Assembly (NCBI GenBank): GCA_009829735.1 | Contig: CM020619.1 | Location: forward strand, 22,252,671 to 22,316,670 | Origin: Pyropia yezoensis | Lineage: Eukaryota > Rhodophyta > Bangiophyceae > Bangiales > Bangiaceae | Direction: 5' to 3' | Length of the DNA: 64,000 bases | Shown: positions 44,091-54,015 of the stretch, piece after piece | How the letters are laid out: each line of letters starts with the position of its first letter | Numbering within the stretch: position 1 is the stretch's first letter | Position numbers and translations under genes: made by a program | Notes under the pieces: model-generated | The model's database searches: none | What the model saw: the letters and a program-made list of their open reading frames with translations, nothing else | Told to the model about the DNA's origin: nothing

Positions 44091-44417
44091 TCATTTGCAC
44101 GTGCAGCCGGGTCCGCCACCGCACTTGGGCGCCGCCCCCCCCCCCGCCATCATCATAGGCGCGCACATGGGGGGCATCATGACGGGCATCGGCATGGGCA
44201 CCGCACACATCATGGGGTAGCACGCCGCCATGACGGGCGCCGGCTCTGGCTTTGCCGGCGGCTTCTTGGGCGGGTCGGGCTTCTTGCACAGCATATTGTC
44301 TTTGCACGGCGGCCAGGGGGGTGGCTTGCACTCGGCCGCCGGTGGGCAGGGAGCACAGTGCACGGTGATGCAAACGGGCGGTGGGCAGCAGCCACCACAC
44401 GCGCCGCCACCACACAT
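44091..44417 (-). CDS. Small Cys/Met/Pro-rich protein, possible metal binder
   Basis: 108 residues from the ATG at 44417 (MCGGGACGGCC). I count 16 Cys, 13 Met and about 28 Pro. Cysteines cluster at both ends (CGGGACGGCC, HCAPC; CGGGPGCTCK) and a central block is Met-rich: YPMMC, VPMPMPVMMPPMC, APMMM. Between them is a Lys/Pro-rich spacer. No signal peptide or membrane span is evident. Third positions are mostly G or C, whereas the overlapping plus-strand ORF uses rarer codons such as ATA and TTG runs. Composition resembles metallothioneins and Met-rich copper-binding segments, so Cu(I) or other soft-metal binding is a reasonable inference, but the sequence belongs to no family I recognise. 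The frame is open upstream of the ATG, so a longer form is possible. Confidence 0.55.
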   Translation of the reverse strand: MCGGGACGGCCPPPVCITVHCAPCPPAAECKPPPWPPCKDNMLCKKPDPPKKPPAKPEPAPVMAACYPMMCAVPMPMPVMMPPMCAPMMMAGGGAAPKCGGGPGCTCK

Positions 44418-46025
44418 GGTGACAGCCGAGGGTGGAAGAGCGGAGGTGACGTAGCAGGGAATAGAGAGTGGGGTGCAGGGCGAGACGAGCAGAGGATGTG
44501 TGGGGCGAGGCGAGCAGAGGGTATGCGTGGAGGTGCGAGCGTGTGTGGGGTGGTAGATGAATGTATCGAGGGGAATACGCGACTGCAGCGAGGTAGCAAC
44601 GCTATAGACTACCCGCCGCGAGCACACCGCGCACGGCCAGCAGGAGTGGGATGGATTGCCGCCGCCGGCACCCGCAAGCGGGCGGGACGGGAAGGCAACC
44701 CCACCCCGCGGGCGACAGGGGCGGACGCGGTAAGGGCAGGCGGCGGTGCGGCGCGAGCGTGCTGGCCGGGCAAAGGAAACACACTGGGCTCGCCCTTGAG
44801 CGACACACTCTTGTACCAGGACGACGGCCGCAGGGCCTCGGCAGTGCATGGATGGCGGCGGCGGCGGCCGTGGGCGGCGCACCTGGCAGACCCACCCCCC
44901 CCCCTCCAATGCTTTCCACGCATGGGCCGGCGGCCACCAGCGGGAGGGCGGGGCGGGCCACTGACCCCGCCCGGGGGACCTGTGGGGGATGTTGCGCACC
45001 CCGCTTACCCAGGGAAAGTCGCATCGCGGGGGGATCCCCCCGCCCTCTCCAAGCCACCCACAGCATCACCTGTCACAAAGACCGGCTCCAACACCTCCCC
45101 CCCCCGCCGCCACCAGCTTCCGCTGCACGACGCCGAGCGGTAGGACAGGGCGGGACCAACAATGCGCCGATCCAATACATGCTGGCCGCGAGCGGGGCGA
45201 GCGGGGACATGGGAGCGTGGGGACCCCGCCCATGCCCACGGGTGGTCACCGGTGGGGGTGTTTGGTCGCGGCCGCGTTGTGGATGGGGCCTTTGCCAAGT
45301 GGGTTCTACCGTGGTGCAAGCGGTAGCAGCCTCGAGTGGGTGGCTTCGTACAGGGAGCGCGCCCCTCCTCCACGAGCAAGAACAGCCACCTGGCATGGAC
45401 ACCCAGCAGCAGCCCAGCTTGAGGGGGGTCGACGCGCACGCATACTCGAGCAATATGACGTGCAGCGCTCCACGACGTCTGGCAGCTGGCTGCGCCTCAT
45501 GTGGTGTCCCGCACGACCGTTTTCCGGCCAGGCCCGCAAGCCGTGACTGCCGACGCTTGGCAGGGCCAGCTGATCAAAGCATGGTTTTAAGTACACAATC
45601 TCACGAGAGCCAGCGGTGTTCAATTGCATTGTTGGTCACGTTCCCGAGCCCGAACGAAGATGACCTCTATTCAAGTCCCGAGTCCGAACGAAGAAGACCT
45701 CTTTTCAAGTAAGTGCCGACCAGGACGCGTCCGCGACGATTGGCTGCACCCGGCACGCTCCCCCCCGCCTTGCGTGCGTCATGACGCATCCCTGCGCCCA
45801 TCGCTGCCACACTGCGCATCCTTTTTGGCCTGCTCGTCGTCGTCCGAGGTGGTGCTCACCGGACGTCGCATCCCCCTATCTGCCTTGATATATTGGTATC
45901 CCCTCCTCTGCCGCCGCGGGTCGCCTGACCATGTTGGCCGCCCTTTTCGTCGCCTTCCTGCCCCCGCTACCTGTTTTGGCAAGCGGGAAGGGTGTCTGCC
46001 GACCGGCGGCCGCAGGTCGGTTGCC
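44418..46025. other. Intergenic, with RibD upstream sequence
   Basis: No convincing gene. A 34-bp tandem duplication (45643-45710) ends in CAAGTAAGT, a strong splice donor at 45707, so a 5' untranslated or short coding exon of the RibD gene could end here. GATTGG (CCAAT on minus) lies near 45737. A different frame from 45931 (MLAALFVAFLPPLPVLA) could supply a targeting leader to RibD if the C30 run at 46103 is miscounted. Confidence 0.4.
45643..45710 (+). repeat. 34-bp tandem duplication
   Basis: Two adjacent copies of a 34-bp unit starting CCCGAG(C/T)CCGAACGAAGA, at 45643-45676 and 45677-45710. They differ at three positions. Confidence 0.85.
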
Positions 46026-46100
46026 ATGGTCGACGAGCGCCGTCCCCGTCTCCCCTCAACACCACTGCCGCCGCATCCCCCCCTCGGCAATGGTCCCCAA

Positions 46101-46131
<31 letters not shown>

Positions 46132-47528
46132 CACCAGCCCCTCCGCCATCGTCTCCCCCCGCTTTGCTCCCTGATACCCAGGCTGCCATTGACGCACGTT
46201 GGATGCGCCGCGCCGTGGCGCTCGCTCGGCGGGGCATTGGGCGGACGCGGCCCAACCCGCCCGTCGGCTGTGTGGTGCTCCCCCCCCCAGTGGCTGGCTC
46301 CCCCCCCTCTGCGGCGTTGGTCCCATCCGGCGAGGGCTACCACGCCCTCGCCGGGGGCCCCCACGCGGAAGCCGCAGCACTCGCCGCCGCCGCCGCCGCC
46401 GGCCGCCCTGTTGCGGGCGGCACTGCCTACGTGACGCTCGAGCCGTGTGCCCACACGGGCCGGACACCCCCATGTGCCGACGCACTCGTCGCAGCGGCGG
46501 TGGCGAGGGTGGTGGTCGGTGTCTTGGACGTGGACCCCCGTGTGGCGGGCCGCGGGGTGGCCCGCCTCCGCGACGCGGGCGTGGCGGTGGAGGTGTGGGC
46601 GGGGGAGGAGGGCACGGCGGCGCTGGTGGCCCCCTTTTTTTGGTGGAAGCGCACCGGCCGCCCGTACGGGGTGCTCAAGTACGCAATGACCCTCGACGGC
46701 CGCATCGCGACGGACGCGGGCGACGCGCGGTGGGTGAGTGGCCCGCCTGCGCGGGGGGTGGTGCAGCAGCTGCGGGGGGGGGTGGACGCGATTGTGGTGG
46801 GCGGCAACACGGTGCGGCTGGATGACCCGCAACTGACGCTGCGGGAGGACCCGCGTGGCAGTGGTAGCGGGGGGGCGGACCCGCTCTTGGGGGGAGGGCT
46901 GCCTCCGTCAGTGCCCATGGTCAGTGCGGCCGGCGCTACTGCAGGTGCAGGTGCGGCAGAAGCGGCGGCCACGGTGCCGGCGGCAGCGGCTGAGGAGGAA
47001 TGGCTGAATTCGCCGCTCGCGCCGGGAGCTCAACCCGAGACGGGAGTAAACGAGCACATGCTGCCCCTGCGGGTGGTGGTCACCCGCGACGTGACGTCGC
47101 TCCCCCTATCGTCGCGCCTCTTCCAGACCCCTCCCGCGACCGTCGTGTACACCACACTCGACGGAGCTGCCTCGGCGGCGGCCGTCTCCTTGTCTGCTGC
47201 AGGCGTGGAGGTAGTGGGCCAGGCCCCGCTGGACGCTGGGGGGGTGGCGACTGCACTCGGCGCCCGCGGCTGCATGTCGGTCCTCTGGGAGTGTGGTGGC
47301 GGCCTGGCGGGTGCCGCCATGGCGGCCGGCGTCGTGCAGCGGGTGGTTGCGTTCGTGGCGCCCAAAGTGGTGGGAGGGGGGGTGTATGGACCCGTGGGGG
47401 GGTTTGGCCTGACCGCCATGGCGGATGCGCTGCCGCTGCGGGACGTGCGGGTTGGGCTGGTAGGCGAAGACGTGATGGTGGTCGGGGAGGTGGGGGCGAC
47501 AGAGCCCAAGGGGGACATGGGGGTCTAA
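46026..47528 (+). CDS. ribD: Bifunctional riboflavin biosynthesis protein RibD (pyrimidine deaminase/reductase)
   Basis: From the ATG at 46026 the protein has 500 residues. A Pro-rich leader (residues about 10-45) encoded by a C30 run precedes the deaminase domain: RWMRRAVALARRGIGRTRPN, GPHAEAAAL with zinc-ligand His113 and catalytic Glu115, and EPCAHTGRTPPC with Cys141 and Cys150. The reductase domain follows: VLKYAMTLDGRIAT, WVSGPPARGVVQQLRGGVDA, VGGNTVRLDDPQLTLR, a Gly/Ala insert, PLRVVVTRD, and VLWECGGGLAGAAMAAGVV. These two steps convert the GTP cyclohydrolase II product to the ribitylamino-uracil precursor. Both catalytic halves look intact, unlike the split PYRD/PYRR pair of plants. 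Plastid location is expected by analogy. The start is uncertain because of the homopolymer; a leader in another frame is possible. Single exon. Confidence 0.9.
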
Positions 47529-47874
47529 CCTGGAGAGGGCGGCCCTGTGCACGCGGGACAGTGCTCTACCGGGGTGGGAATGCGCATGTACGGCAGCTCA
47601 CAGGCATAAGCGATCAGCGGTGCTCAACGAACCGGCGGCGTGGGAGCGGCAGGCACGTGAATTTTAAGGGTAACACTCGACGCTTCGCTGACCTCCAGCG
47701 AGTGTGAATGTGTGCGCCGCAGCGCCTACGTGGCTGAAGACAGGCGTCACACATTGTCCCGCCCTGCACTCGCCACACAACTCCATACATACAAAGCCAC
47801 ACCCACCCCATCTCAAGCGTGCAAGACCACAGCACCCACACGCGGCACGCGGCCATCTTCCCCCAAGGCGCCCC
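47529..47874. other. Convergent 3' intergenic region
   Basis: 346 bp between the stop codons of RibD and the kinase. No gene seen. Confidence 0.5.
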
Positions 47875-49631
47875 TCACTTTGACACTGACGTGTCGGCCA
47901 GCGCGGCGGCTATGCCAGCCACCCCATCTTTCTTGGCATCCACTGCCGCGGCCACAGTAGTCGCCTCCCCCACCGTCACGCCGTCGGCACTGGCCCCCGC
48001 GGTACCATCGACCCCACCCGATAGGTTCATGAGGTTGTGAAGTCGGCCAATGGTGACAGCCGCGTTGAAAGCCTTGCGGAGCTTGCGCTTCCGCGAGTGG
48101 ATGCCGCTCAGGTCCTCAATTGGCGTATCCGCCACCGCGTCTGGGTCTGCCAACCACGTGTGAGCCAGCGCCGCGTTGGCAGTGAGACGCTTGGACGGGT
48201 CCACCTGCAGCAGCGCCTTGACCAAACTGACCGCTTCGGGCGAGATGCGGGACCACTCCCGCGAGGGAAAAGAGTACTTGCCTTCGGCAGTGCGCTTGAG
48301 GCACTCGGCGTCGTTACGGCCAAAGAAGGGCATCTTGCCGCTCAGCATGATGTACAGCACCACCCCGCACGCCCACATGTCTACCGCGGGGCCATAAGGC
48401 TCACGCTTCACAATCTCAGGCGCAACATAGCCGGGGGTGCCAACGTAGCCAGCGGCCGCGCCCTTATCCGCAGACGTCTTCTGGATCGCCATCTCCAATT
48501 CCTCCTCACCAGCGGCGTCGTCCTGCACAAAGTTGGCAAGCCCAAAGTCACAGAGCTTAACCTCCAAAGGCCACTTCTTGCTCTTGGTGAGGATGTTCTC
48601 TGGCTGCGGAGGCGCCCATCATGGGGAGTGATCGGGTAAGAGACAAAAAAGAGACCGTGAGACGAGCGCGAGGTACAGGCAGCAACAAAGAAGGGATAGC
48701 GCAAGCAAAGCATCGAGTCAGGGGCCGTGACACCACGAAACAAAGCCGAGAGCCCCGCAGATATCCACGCGCACGCAACCAACAGCACCACGGACGAAGG
48801 GGCCATCCCATCCGAGCCCACCATCCAAGACCACTGCTCACAAAAGCCAGGAACCCACCATCGTCTCTCCAAACGTACCTTAAGATCCCCATGGCAAATG
48901 CTGTTCTTGTGCAGGTACGCAACGCCCTTGGTGATCTCGCGCATCACCTGCGCCGCCTGCTTCTCCGTAAAGGAACCCGCTTCAGCAATCTGGTCAAACA
49001 GCTCCCCGCCAGACAGCAGCTCGAGGACGATAAAGAGCTCCGCAGACGTGTCGAAAATGTCCCGTGTCTCAATCACGTTGGGGTGAAACACCTGGCGGCA
49101 CACCTGCACCTCCCGTCGGATGTACTCCATCTCCTGCGGCGCAAACTCCGACTTCTTGATGACCTTGACAGCCACGTGCTCGCCCGTCTCGCGGTCCGCA
49201 GCCAGCCGTACCTGCGCAAACGCACCCTCCCCGAGCATCCGCCCCAGCTTGTAGTGCGTGTCCACGGACCGGCCACCCGCGATGGCCACCTTCATGGCCC
49301 CTATCCAGCGCGCCTGGTCGGCTTCGTCAGAAGCAAACAGGGAGATGCGCTTTTGGGGCAGCGACAGCACTATCTCATTCTTTCGGGGCCCAGTCCGCAC
49401 CGACGCCTGCGTCATGTCCACCGTCCACGTGGCGGGGCCATCCTCGTTGCGGTGATTAGAGAGGGTGCACCCCTTGAGCACCATGTACCGCTTGTACAGG
49501 TTGTGCAGCGTCTCCCCCTCCTTGCGGAGCCAGCCGCGGGTCTCGGGGATGGTGTCGGCGCCCTCCTCATGGCGCATCGACCGTTTGTGCGCCGTCACGG
49601 ATGGGGTGCTCGCATCCGACCGGCCGCTCAT
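47875..49631 (-). CDS. PH-domain CAMK-like serine/threonine kinase, two exons
   Basis: Exons 49631-48879 and 48603-47875 join in phase to 493 residues; the 275-nt intron begins GTACGT and ends GCAG. Residues about 31-130 form a PH domain: TRGWLRKEGETLHNLYKRYM, then ISLFASDEADQARWIGAMKV with the conserved Trp. The kinase domain spans about 138-410: GEGAFAQVRLA, VAVKVIKK, the catalytic loop HGDLKPEN (residues 247-254, split by the intron), CDFGLANF (Asp270), GTPGYVAPEIV and DMWACGVVLYIMLSGKMPF. This order resembles CaM-kinase/CDPK-like enzymes, and PH plus CAMK kinases are known in protists. A C-terminal helix KRKLRKAFNAAVTIGRLHNL may be an autoinhibitory or calmodulin-binding segment. The HRD arginine is Gly here. 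PH suggests phosphoinositide recruitment; substrates unknown. Confidence 0.92.
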
Positions 49632-52600
49632 GGTGCCGCACGCAGGAGGGAGGGGGCGGTTAGCAGAGGTAAACAAAGGAGGGGAAAAAAAAGGGCAGCG
49701 GCCGGCAGCAGCAGCGGACGGTATCAATACCCTCAGGAAACCTCAAGGCAGCGGCGAGTCTTGGCGGGTGTAGGGCGGGCGGGCAGGCGGGCAGGCGCGC
49801 GCCGCGACAAACGTCGAGGAGCAGCGACGGCACACAATCTCAGGGTGACCTCGAGTGATAGTCGCGGAGGGGGGGGCGGGGGGGGAAGGGGGGAGCCGGC
49901 CAGCAGGGTCGCAAGGAAGGCGCCACGCAAGATGCCGACACGACACCCGCGCGCCCGACCGTGGGGGCCGGCAGTCTCTCCCGCGGTGGAATGGGGGGGG
50001 GTGTCGCGCAGGGTCCCAGCGCGCGGCCAATCGACTCAAAATCCGGGGGGTCAATTCCCCCCTCGCTGGGGCGCGGTCGGCCCGAAGGCCCGACCCCGCC
50101 GCTCCGCGCACACGGTGCCCACGGGGAGAACTCTCCCTGCCTCCGAACCCTTACGCACCCCACCTACACCCCGGAAAAAGCGAAAGGCACAGACGCAGCG
50201 GGAGGATGCGGCAGCGATAACACCCCCCTCCTCCCTCTTGCCTCATCCAAAACCGATGTCGCTGTGGGGGGGGTGACTGCGTGGCGGGGCCGAGGGCGAG
50301 CCCCCTGCGCACACGTACGTAGTGCTGCGGGAAAAGTGTGGGAAGGGCGGAGGGGGGGGAGCGGGGGGAGGGAGGGGCGGGGGGAAGTGGGGAAGAGGGC
50401 ACACAGGGCGCAGGAGAGACAGGGGGGGGGAGTGGTTGGCGCAGAGTGACGACGCCCCACACGCAGCGACGGGCGCAGCGCGCGCTGCGTGTCCCGTTCC
50501 GAGGGTCGATGGGAGGGTGCTGTAGTGGAATGGGGTGGGTGGAAAAATCAGGCACGCAGGAGCAGGAGAGGGGGGCGGGGGGGGAGCCACGGGGAACGCA
50601 GAGTACCGCCCCTCCCGTAGCGAAAGCGAAGGGGCCGCCAACCGCGCTTGCGGCCCGGCGTGGACCGCCCCCCCCCCCCCCAATAGGGCCCTGCGCTCCC
50701 TCGCATGCGCCACGTGCCTGCCCAAGAGCACACTGAGCTGGGCCAGCGCAGAGAAGAGCTCGGGGGGGGCCCCAGCGGACTGCCCCCGTTATCCACGGCT
50801 GACAAGGACTCGCGACCGTGGTGCTGTTGGTGGGGCACAGCCTGCTTGAGCAGGTGTGCTGACAATAAGGGATCCTCACACACATTGCAATACATAAACA
50901 TGGGTTAAGTACAATATGTATGTAACAGCGGTGTACAGTTTCTCTGTTCAGTGGCGGCCGTACAGTGCAGTGCGGCATCGCTCGTTCACAACTTCTGTTG
51001 GGGCGGACCGACGGTGATAGATGGAAAACTTTGAGTGACTGGCAGAAAGTGACAGCAGAACGTGACAAATGTTGCGATTTATTTGAGACTGCTCGTTTTT
51101 GAGGCACTTGTTTGAGGGCAGTAGACGATGAAGCGCGTTGAACTCTCCCTTCTCGTTTTCTCCCTTCTCCGCTTGTCTCTGTGTTGCAAGCCTATTTCTT
51201 TCTGAGAATGTCAAGTATCTTCCAAAGGAACGTCGGAGATTGTCAACTACTTTGGAAACAAAATGTCTATCTCATACATTAAGGCACACGAGATATTTTT
51301 TACCCCGGCCGTACGCATGCGCCTCCTCGCTGGAAACTGGTCCATCGTAGTCCCACTTGAGCTGCGGATATGAGAGAACAAGGAAGAATGTCTGGAAACC
51401 CCCGTGCGAGAGCGAAGAAGCTTTGAAAGAGGCTCACGCTATAGTGTTCAAAGTGGCTACAGGCCGACCCTTCACTTTCCGACAACTTACATATCAACCC
51501 GTGCACGCTTTGTTTGGTCCATTTTCCGAGACCCTACGTGGACCACATGCAAAATGCGACCTTCTCGCGAGAAGAAGTCCCAGACGGCTCTCCCCCCGTC
51601 TGCGTGAGATCACAGTGGTACGAGAGACCCTCAAAATCTGCACTCAATACATTCGGTTGCAGCCATGAGACGGTCAAGGATGACTCTGATGCAATGTCTT
51701 GACACCGAAGGACAGTCCGTGAGCTGGTCTCTCTAATGCAGCTTTTTCTTCTCAGTGGCGTCCGTGGTTCCGAAAGTGTGCTCCAGCTCAGAAGGACACC
51801 GGCCACGTGCCTTTTTAGCGAAGCTTCTACAAAGTCAGTCCCCCTCTCGCTCTGTGGCCTAGTCGCTATTGCAATCCACTTCCGCGGCTTTGACGCGGTC
51901 CACGGATCTTGGACGATCGATGTGCTTTCGTCGCACGTTGGAGAGGGCCGGCGAAGATGCGCGCTTTGAGCCGGGCAGACGACAGTAGATTTCATTGTGC
52001 ATGGCTCCGAATCCTAAAAAGTCCGTGCGTCTTTGGGCGTGTGATTCGTCTCACTGTTCGCGAACACCAACCCGCGCGCGCCCACCAGCGCGCCGGCCGG
52101 GCGCGCGCCCAAAACCTTGCTGAACGGCGTCGGCCCCCACGCATGGGTTTCCTTCTTCCCCCAGCACCAGCTTGTCGCACCCCTCTCTTTCTCTTGAGCA
52201 GTTCCCATCTGACATGATGCCTCCCTGTGCTGGCGCTTCTGATCGCGTCCAATCCCGACGCCTTCCCGTCAGGCCCACGGCACTCGTAGAGCAGGTGGTG
52301 CCTCCCCATCCATGTGGAATAAGTGTTGATCAATAAAGAGGAAATGGGACCGACCGGCCGCAAGAGCGGAATGCAACAGTTCTTACAGTCAAGGCAAAGA
52401 AGACAGTTCTTTATCGCCCGGACATTCGATGGGGAGCAAGCCAGCCCGACGGAGGCGGCGTGCCCCCACGTCGAAGATAAGTGCGAAGCATCATGCTGGT
52501 CGGTCGACCGAGCGGAGGCCGAGTGGCGGATCGCTACGAGCATGGCAAACAACACGAAAGATCCCTCCAAAGCAAGGACAGATAAACAATACATGACAAA

Positions 52601-53414
52601 AGTAGTCCCCCAAAGGGCGAGCCACAAGTGATCCCAAAACAACAATGTTGGGGCCACCAGTCAGGGGGGCTACAAGCCCGTAAATACCGGAACTCGGTAT
52701 GAACGGCGGATACTCTACATACCCCCATACCAAGCTTCGAGCCGTCCCGGCGAGCTCGTCTCAGGTGCAAATCGCACACCGGTCGAGCCTCGATGGGTGG
52801 CCGTGTTGGCGCGGGCGGGCTCGATTGAGCCGTGCGAGTGTCGTCACCCACGTGGCGTGTGAAGCGCTAGTGGGGCCGATCTGACCAGGGGTCGGCAGCT
52901 CGCCGGGGTCGTCGGGGGCGGGCCGCGCGGCTCCAGGGAGTTCCCGTCGTCGCGTGCGGGTGCGCTGCACGTTGGTCTGCTGTTTGTGCAGGTGCAGCGC
53001 CACCGAGTTGTTGACCCCTTGCGTGCTGTGCACGTTGTCCTCTTATGCGCTGTGCACACGGTTCTCTTCCTGGCCGAGTTGGCCCACGGCACGGTCTACA
53101 CACCGTGCGTGCGTGCGTGGTGGCTGGCCAGTTGGCTGTTGACCTGCGATTCCGCCATTAGGCACCATGGGCCGGTTGGCCACGCCCCTGCTTCTCCTCG
53201 GCACGTCCGGCTTAGGCCTCGGCGACCCGTAAGGGCGCCCGACAACGAGGGGGAGTAAGTACTGGCCTGTTGGCTAGGCTGATGGCAGACCCACCGGTTG
53301 CGGGGCGCGGTGTGGGTCTTCAAGGTCAAGGGCAAGGTGACCGTGTGACTGACCTTGTTATCGAACACCAGTATGGCGGATGGCATTGCCCCAGTTGGGC
53401 CGGGTGCCGCCTAG
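49632..53414. other. Intergenic, no supported gene
   Basis: 49650-50850 is G+C-rich with long G runs and a CCAAT box near 50020, probably the kinase promoter. 50860-52650 is visibly less G+C-rich and has only short ORFs. 52950-53070 contains a degenerate duplication around CTGTGCAC. No RNA gene identified. Confidence 0.45.
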
Positions 53415-53451
53415 ATGGGGCCGGCCAATATCGTGGCGGGTGCCAACCGGG

Positions 53452-53920
53452 TGTGGCAGTATTGACCCCCAGGTAGGGGGGCAACACGTGCCATGCAAGG
53501 GGCGGCAGGCCACTAGCCTGATCCGTTCCTCCCCCTGCATTTGGGTCCATATTCCCTAAGTTTGGGATAGTTAGCTTAGTAGTAAATCCAACTTGGATTT
53601 GAGGGTTTTCTGCATTTATCGTCTTGAATTTTCGTGTGGCCCGGTGGGCAGGTGCTGGGGTGGGAGATTCTGAGTGGCGAGATTCTGAGGGGACCCTGGG
53701 GGGATAAGGGGAGGGACAGCGGGGCTTGGCCCTGCGTCCCCGTCCCGACCAAGAAACTGTTGGACCACACACCATCCTCTTGTTTGTCCGTGGGGGGTTT
53801 GCCCCACAACAGGGACAGAGTGTGTGCGACTTGCACTTCTTCCGGTTCCCCCGACACAAGAGGCAGCCCTTGCACACCGCCCCAACTTGGGTGCCGTGTG
53901 TGCATGTGGTTTTTGCCACA
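53452..53920 (+). repeat. 5' LTR
   Basis: 469 bp, TGTGGCAGTATTGACC to TTTTTGCCACA. It contains the palindrome AAATCCAACTTGGATTT near 53585. The promoter is expected inside; no unambiguous TATA box is visible. On its antisense strand an open frame holds a Cys-rich motif (see findings). Confidence 0.96.
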
Positions 53921-53922
53921 TT

Positions 53923-53940
53923 TGGTGGAGCAGCAGGGGA
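53923..53940 (+). promoter_or_regulatory. Candidate primer-binding site
   Basis: TGGTGGAGCAGCAGGGGA begins 2 bp after the 5' LTR and starts with TGG, complementary to a tRNA 3' CCA. I could not tell which tRNA it matches. Confidence 0.5.
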
Positions 53941-54015
53941 CAGAGGTAAACTTTACCTCCGGGTGCACCCGGGTGTAGGGGGCCCTCTGTCTCAGAGGAA
54001 CGGTGGACTTGGACC

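Noticed and set aside
50013-50070. tRNA-like element: CCCAGCG...CGCTGGG ends with a GGGGGTCAATTCCCCC stem-loop
   Set aside because: Only about 56 nt between the paired ends, no acceptable D-arm or anticodon stem, and the T-loop lacks the usual TTC. More likely chance inverted repeats in G/C-rich DNA.
53326-53919. Host gene coding for a Cys-rich protein present in three copies
   Set aside because: All three copies coincide with LTR boundaries and target duplications, so the repeat is an LTR, not a gene family; the antisense frame is kept only as a weak finding.
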